Assembly (NCBI GenBank): GCA_026129545.1
Contig: JAHCHX010000004.1
Location: 62,001 to 126,000 of the forward strand
Origin: Saprospiraceae bacterium
GTDB lineage: Bacteria > Bacteroidota > Bacteroidia > Chitinophagales > Saprospiraceae
DNA length: 64,000 bases
Direction of reading: 5' to 3'
Below, in pieces: positions 61,181-64,000 of this stretch (its first letter is position 1; each line of letters starts with the position of its first letter). The notes beneath the pieces are model-generated. The model saw only the letters and a program-made list of their open reading frames with translations. It was not told where the DNA came from and made no database searches. Position numbers and translations under genes: made by a program.

Positions 61181-62539
61181 CTATAAAATCTTCACGTCCT
61201 CCAACTTAATATGCACCGTGCGTGTCGCCTGTGTGCGCTGCCCTACATCTGCGGAAGCGCCTTCTAGACGCAACACGCCACGCGGGCAAACAGCCGCGCA
61301 GATGCCGCATCCCACGCAGGAGGCACGTACCACGTCCTGACCGCGTTGGGCGTAGTGGCGCACGTCAATGCCCATCTCGCAATAGGTAGAGCAGTTGCCG
61401 CAGGAAATGCACTGGCCGCCGTTGGTCGTGATGCGGAACTTTGATTTTTTCTTTTGCAAAATACCCAAAATCGCAGCCATCGGGCATCCGAACCGACACC
61501 AGACTCTGCTGCCCATGAGCGGATAGAATCCCACGCCCACCACGCCGCTGAATGCCATGCCGATGAGGTAGCCATAGATGGCGGAATAGGTCTGCGAAAA
61601 CGAGCCTAACACCCCGCCCTTTTGCCACGAATTGAGCCACAACAACCCAGTGAGCAGCACTACCGCCACCAAGACCGAGTGAATCATCCAGCGCTCTATC
61701 CTCCACGCCCGCAGGCTTTTGTCGGAAAGATGGCGAAACGGGTCGCCAGCCGTCTCGGCCAAGCCGCCGCATCCGCACACCCATGAGCAGTACCATCTTT
61801 TTCCCAGAAAATAGGTCAAAACGGGGGTGGCGACGAACGTCATGAGTGCGCTGAAAATGATGAAATACACACTGATGCTCGTGGCCGAGCCATAGTAGCG
61901 CACCGCGCTGGGCGAGCCATAGTAGTCTTTCAAAGGCCAGAAATAGGTGAAATAATACTCTGGCTGCTGCATCAGTTGCAGAAATGCCGGGATGAGGTAG
62001 GCAAAGCCCAACTGAAAAAACATCACCGAAACGGTGCGCAGCAGTTGGTAGCGGCTGTGCCGATATTTGTAAATGAACTTCACGCCCAAAGCCAGAATGG
62101 AAAAAGTGTAGAGCGAGCCATAGACGAACCACTTGTCCGCAGGCATTTTGCGCAACCCGCGACTAAGCGGGTCGAACACCTGCGTAAGCCCGCCCAACCA
62201 GCCTTCCGGGAAAAAATACAACACGGTGTAGAAGCCCGTCAGAACGATGGCTGCCAGCCAGCCCCACACGCCGCGAGCCGACAGGCTCTTGAACCACACC
62301 CCATTGTTTTTGATGCCCTCCGGGCGACGGAGGTATTCCTCGCGGACAAAGAGCCATACGCCAGCCGACATGAGGCCAAGCGAGGTCAGCAGTAGCAATA
62401 GGGGCGAAAAAGCATGGCCGCTTGCCCACGTTATGAGCAGCAGCAGCACCCCGATGCCAGCCACGGCCAGCGCCAGCTTTTGCTTCCCGCTCGTAAGGGA
62501 GGGGTTGGGGGTAGCGACTGAGAGTGATGTGTCTTTCAT
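61181..62539 (-). CDS. NapH/NosR-like membrane-bound 4Fe-4S ferredoxin
   Basis: 452 residues with about eight membrane segments. CX3CXC in RWYCSWVCGCGG (about 250) and CRFGCPMA (about 355) are the typical NapH/RdxA cysteine motifs. Two C-terminal ferredoxin clusters follow: CISCGNCSTYCEMG and CVGCGICAAVCPRG. It probably passes electrons across the inner membrane. It follows the FAD oxidoreductase by 15 nt in one operon, suggesting an electron-transfer pair. Confidence 0.85.
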   Translation of the reverse strand: MKDTSLSVATPNPSLTSGKQKLALAVAGIGVLLLLITWASGHAFSPLLLLLTSLGLMSAGVWLFVREEYLRRPEGIKNNGVWFKSLSARGVWGWLAAIVLTGFYTVLYFFPEGWLGGLTQVFDPLSRGLRKMPADKWFVYGSLYTFSILALGVKFIYKYRHSRYQLLRTVSVMFFQLGFAYLIPAFLQLMQQPEYYFTYFWPLKDYYGSPSAVRYYGSATSISVYFIIFSALMTFVATPVLTYFLGKRWYCSWVCGCGGLAETAGDPFRHLSDKSLRAWRIERWMIHSVLVAVVLLTGLLWLNSWQKGGVLGSFSQTYSAIYGYLIGMAFSGVVGVGFYPLMGSRVWCRFGCPMAAILGILQKKKSKFRITTNGGQCISCGNCSTYCEMGIDVRHYAQRGQDVVRASCVGCGICAAVCPRGVLRLEGASADVGQRTQATRTVHIKLEDVKIL

Positions 62540-62554
62540 TGTTTTGTAGCTTGT

Positions 62555-63898
62555 TCATTTTAAAAACGCCAGCACGCCCTTCAAGCCGCGACGCTGTTTC
62601 AACTGCAAGTCTCTGCCCGTTTGTCGGTTGTATAGCCGCACCAATTCCGCTTCGTGTTGCGGATAAAATTCGGGGTCGAAATTGGCCAATCCGAGGTGTT
62701 GGAGCACCTCCTCGATGTGCGCATGAGTGCGAAGCCACTTGTCGCAGACCTCATGCCGATAGCGCACGCCCATGAGGTTGAACCCGACGACGCGCCCGCT
62801 CGATTTGTCGTAGTTCAGGCGAATGCTCTTGTGGCCGTCAGGGTGCTCCCAGTAGAGAGTGGCCTGTTCGTCCGGGAGTTTAGCCTGAATGTCTCCATAA
62901 ACCTGATACTCGATATCGAAGAACTTGGCGGAGTTGAACCAGATACCGGGATTGTAAAATTGCGGGCGCGACTCACCTATGATGTTGTGCGCAGCGGTTT
63001 CGCCCATCATGCGCCCCGTGTACCACACTGCCTCTATGGCGCGGCGTCCCGGGGATGGCTGGCGCAGCTCCGCGCAGTCGCCTGCCGCAAAAACATCAGG
63101 AATGTTGGTTTCCAGAAATTCGTTGACGAGGATGCCGCGTTGGGTCTCCAATTCGGTATTTTTCAAGAAGCCGATGTTGGGGCTTACGCCCACGGTAAGA
63201 CCCACGAAGCCACAACCGATTGTCTCACCTGTATTGGTGACGACCGCCGCGCATTTTTTGCCAGAGGTATCTGGCATGATTTCTTTCAATTCCGTCTGCA
63301 AGCGCAAATCAATATGGTGCGCCCGCAAATGGCGGCTCACCATGCGTGACTCTTCGGGCGGCAAAACGATGCTCCAGAAATCCGGCTCGCGTACCAAAAA
63401 CGTGACCGCGATGCCTCGGCTGTGAAACATCTCGGCCATTTCCACCCCGATGAGGCCGCCCCCCACCACCACGGCGCGTTCGAGGCTGGGCGTGTGCCGC
63501 TCCATAGCTTCCAAATCCTGCAAATGATACAGCCCGTGCACGCCTTCCAGGTCTTGCCCCGGCCAGCCAAACTTGTTGGACTTGGACCCCACGGCAAGCA
63601 GCAGCTTGTCGTAGGTGATGGTTTCGCCAGCGGTCGAGTGTAATTTTTTTTCCTGAAAATCAACGCGCTCCACACGAGCGCGAAGGCGCTGGATGCGATT
63701 TTTCTCCCAAAACCACGGCTCGTAGGGCTGAGTGTCCTTGAATCTCAGATGCCCCATGTAAATGTACATCAGTGCCGTGCGGCTAAAAAAATAATCCGAC
63801 TCGTCGGACACTACCACTATCTCATGGTCGCTCATCTTGCGGATGTGTCGGGCGGCGGTGATGCCTGCGATGCCGTTGCCAAGGATAACTATTTTCAT
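62555..63898 (-). CDS. FAD-dependent NAD(P)-disulfide-type oxidoreductase
   Basis: 447 residues. FAD Rossmann ILGNGIAGITAARHIRKMS at the N-terminus, NAD-binding VVVGGGLIGVEMAEMFHSRG (about 150) and FAD-binding DVFAAGDCAEL (about 270). It resembles rubredoxin/ferredoxin-NAD reductases and nitrite-reductase-like flavoproteins; it lacks the CxxxxC redox-active disulfide. It precedes the NapH-like gene, so it may supply its electrons. No gene is visible from 63899 to 64000. Confidence 0.87.
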   Translation of the reverse strand: MKIVILGNGIAGITAARHIRKMSDHEIVVVSDESDYFFSRTALMYIYMGHLRFKDTQPYEPWFWEKNRIQRLRARVERVDFQEKKLHSTAGETITYDKLLLAVGSKSNKFGWPGQDLEGVHGLYHLQDLEAMERHTPSLERAVVVGGGLIGVEMAEMFHSRGIAVTFLVREPDFWSIVLPPEESRMVSRHLRAHHIDLRLQTELKEIMPDTSGKKCAAVVTNTGETIGCGFVGLTVGVSPNIGFLKNTELETQRGILVNEFLETNIPDVFAAGDCAELRQPSPGRRAIEAVWYTGRMMGETAAHNIIGESRPQFYNPGIWFNSAKFFDIEYQVYGDIQAKLPDEQATLYWEHPDGHKSIRLNYDKSSGRVVGFNLMGVRYRHEVCDKWLRTHAHIEEVLQHLGLANFDPEFYPQHEAELVRLYNRQTGRDLQLKQRRGLKGVLAFLK

Positions 63899-64000
63899 GA
63901 TGAGGGTGGAAGGTTGAAGCTAGATGAGGTGGGGCATTTTAGATACGCGCAAAAATTTGCGTTGGATTTCTTTGAGAGCCAAAGTTAAATGGGCTGCGAC

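Overview
The window looks like a chromosomal segment of a Bacteroidota bacterium, most likely from the Saprospiria. The lineage markers are a secreted protease with a type IX secretion (T9SS) sorting tail, a CarboxypepD/TonB-dependent outer-membrane protein, the rpmB-rpmG-DUF4295 cluster typical of the phylum, birA divergent from rsfS-ftsH, and weak Shine-Dalgarno sequences. The genus assignment is inference; no rRNA is present.

Layout. 1-12.7 kb holds housekeeping and envelope genes: a partial MFS transporter, two S8 proteases, an OmpA-like protein, ribosomal proteins L28 and L33 with DUF4295, tRNA-Arg(ACG), a metal/cobalamin-binding protein, RlmB and DUF1361. 12.7-14.5 kb carries two small cassettes (a Uma2 nuclease and a PIN toxin/antitoxin pair) bounded by the same two flanking sequences, next to clpB. 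17.6-25.3 kb contains lipoproteins, HxlR with a DJ-1-like protein, a DUF481-like protein, a bestrophin and a TMEM175-like channel. 38.5-64 kb is again core genome: parC, lipid enzymes, alkaline phosphatase, dprA, NUDIX, mltA, an LpxL-like acyltransferase, BLUF, sterol desaturase, ftsH-rsfS, birA, a TonB-dependent receptor, L25/Ctc, a NapH-like Fe-S protein and an FAD oxidoreductase.

The standout region is 25.3-38.5 kb. It carries an EAD/inactive-STAND-like protein, a MoxR AAA+ ATPase, and a 1492-residue multi-membrane-segment protein ending in a formylglycine-synthase (FGE/C-type-lectin-fold) domain. The last ~40 residues of that protein are a variable region (VR). A near-identical, adenine-rich template repeat (TR) lies 278 bp downstream, followed by a terminated RNA leader and, on the opposite strand, a YVDD reverse transcriptase translationally coupled to an Avd-like helical protein. 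TR and VR differ at about 20 adenines and at a single non-adenine position within the core. This is the signature of a diversity-generating retroelement (DGR) diversifying a putative conflict/self-recognition receptor.

The same region is saturated with repeats. There is an 80-copy heptanucleotide array, and the same heptamer occurs as 18 coding copies inside the DGR target, where gain or loss of one unit would shift the frame. Two REP-associated tyrosine transposases (RAYTs) sit inside arrays of their own palindromes, and one carries palindromes inserted in frame in its coding sequence. Several MITE-like families occur in two to four copies across the window. Frequent HUH-transposase and repeat activity therefore surrounds a DGR-diversified NTPase system.
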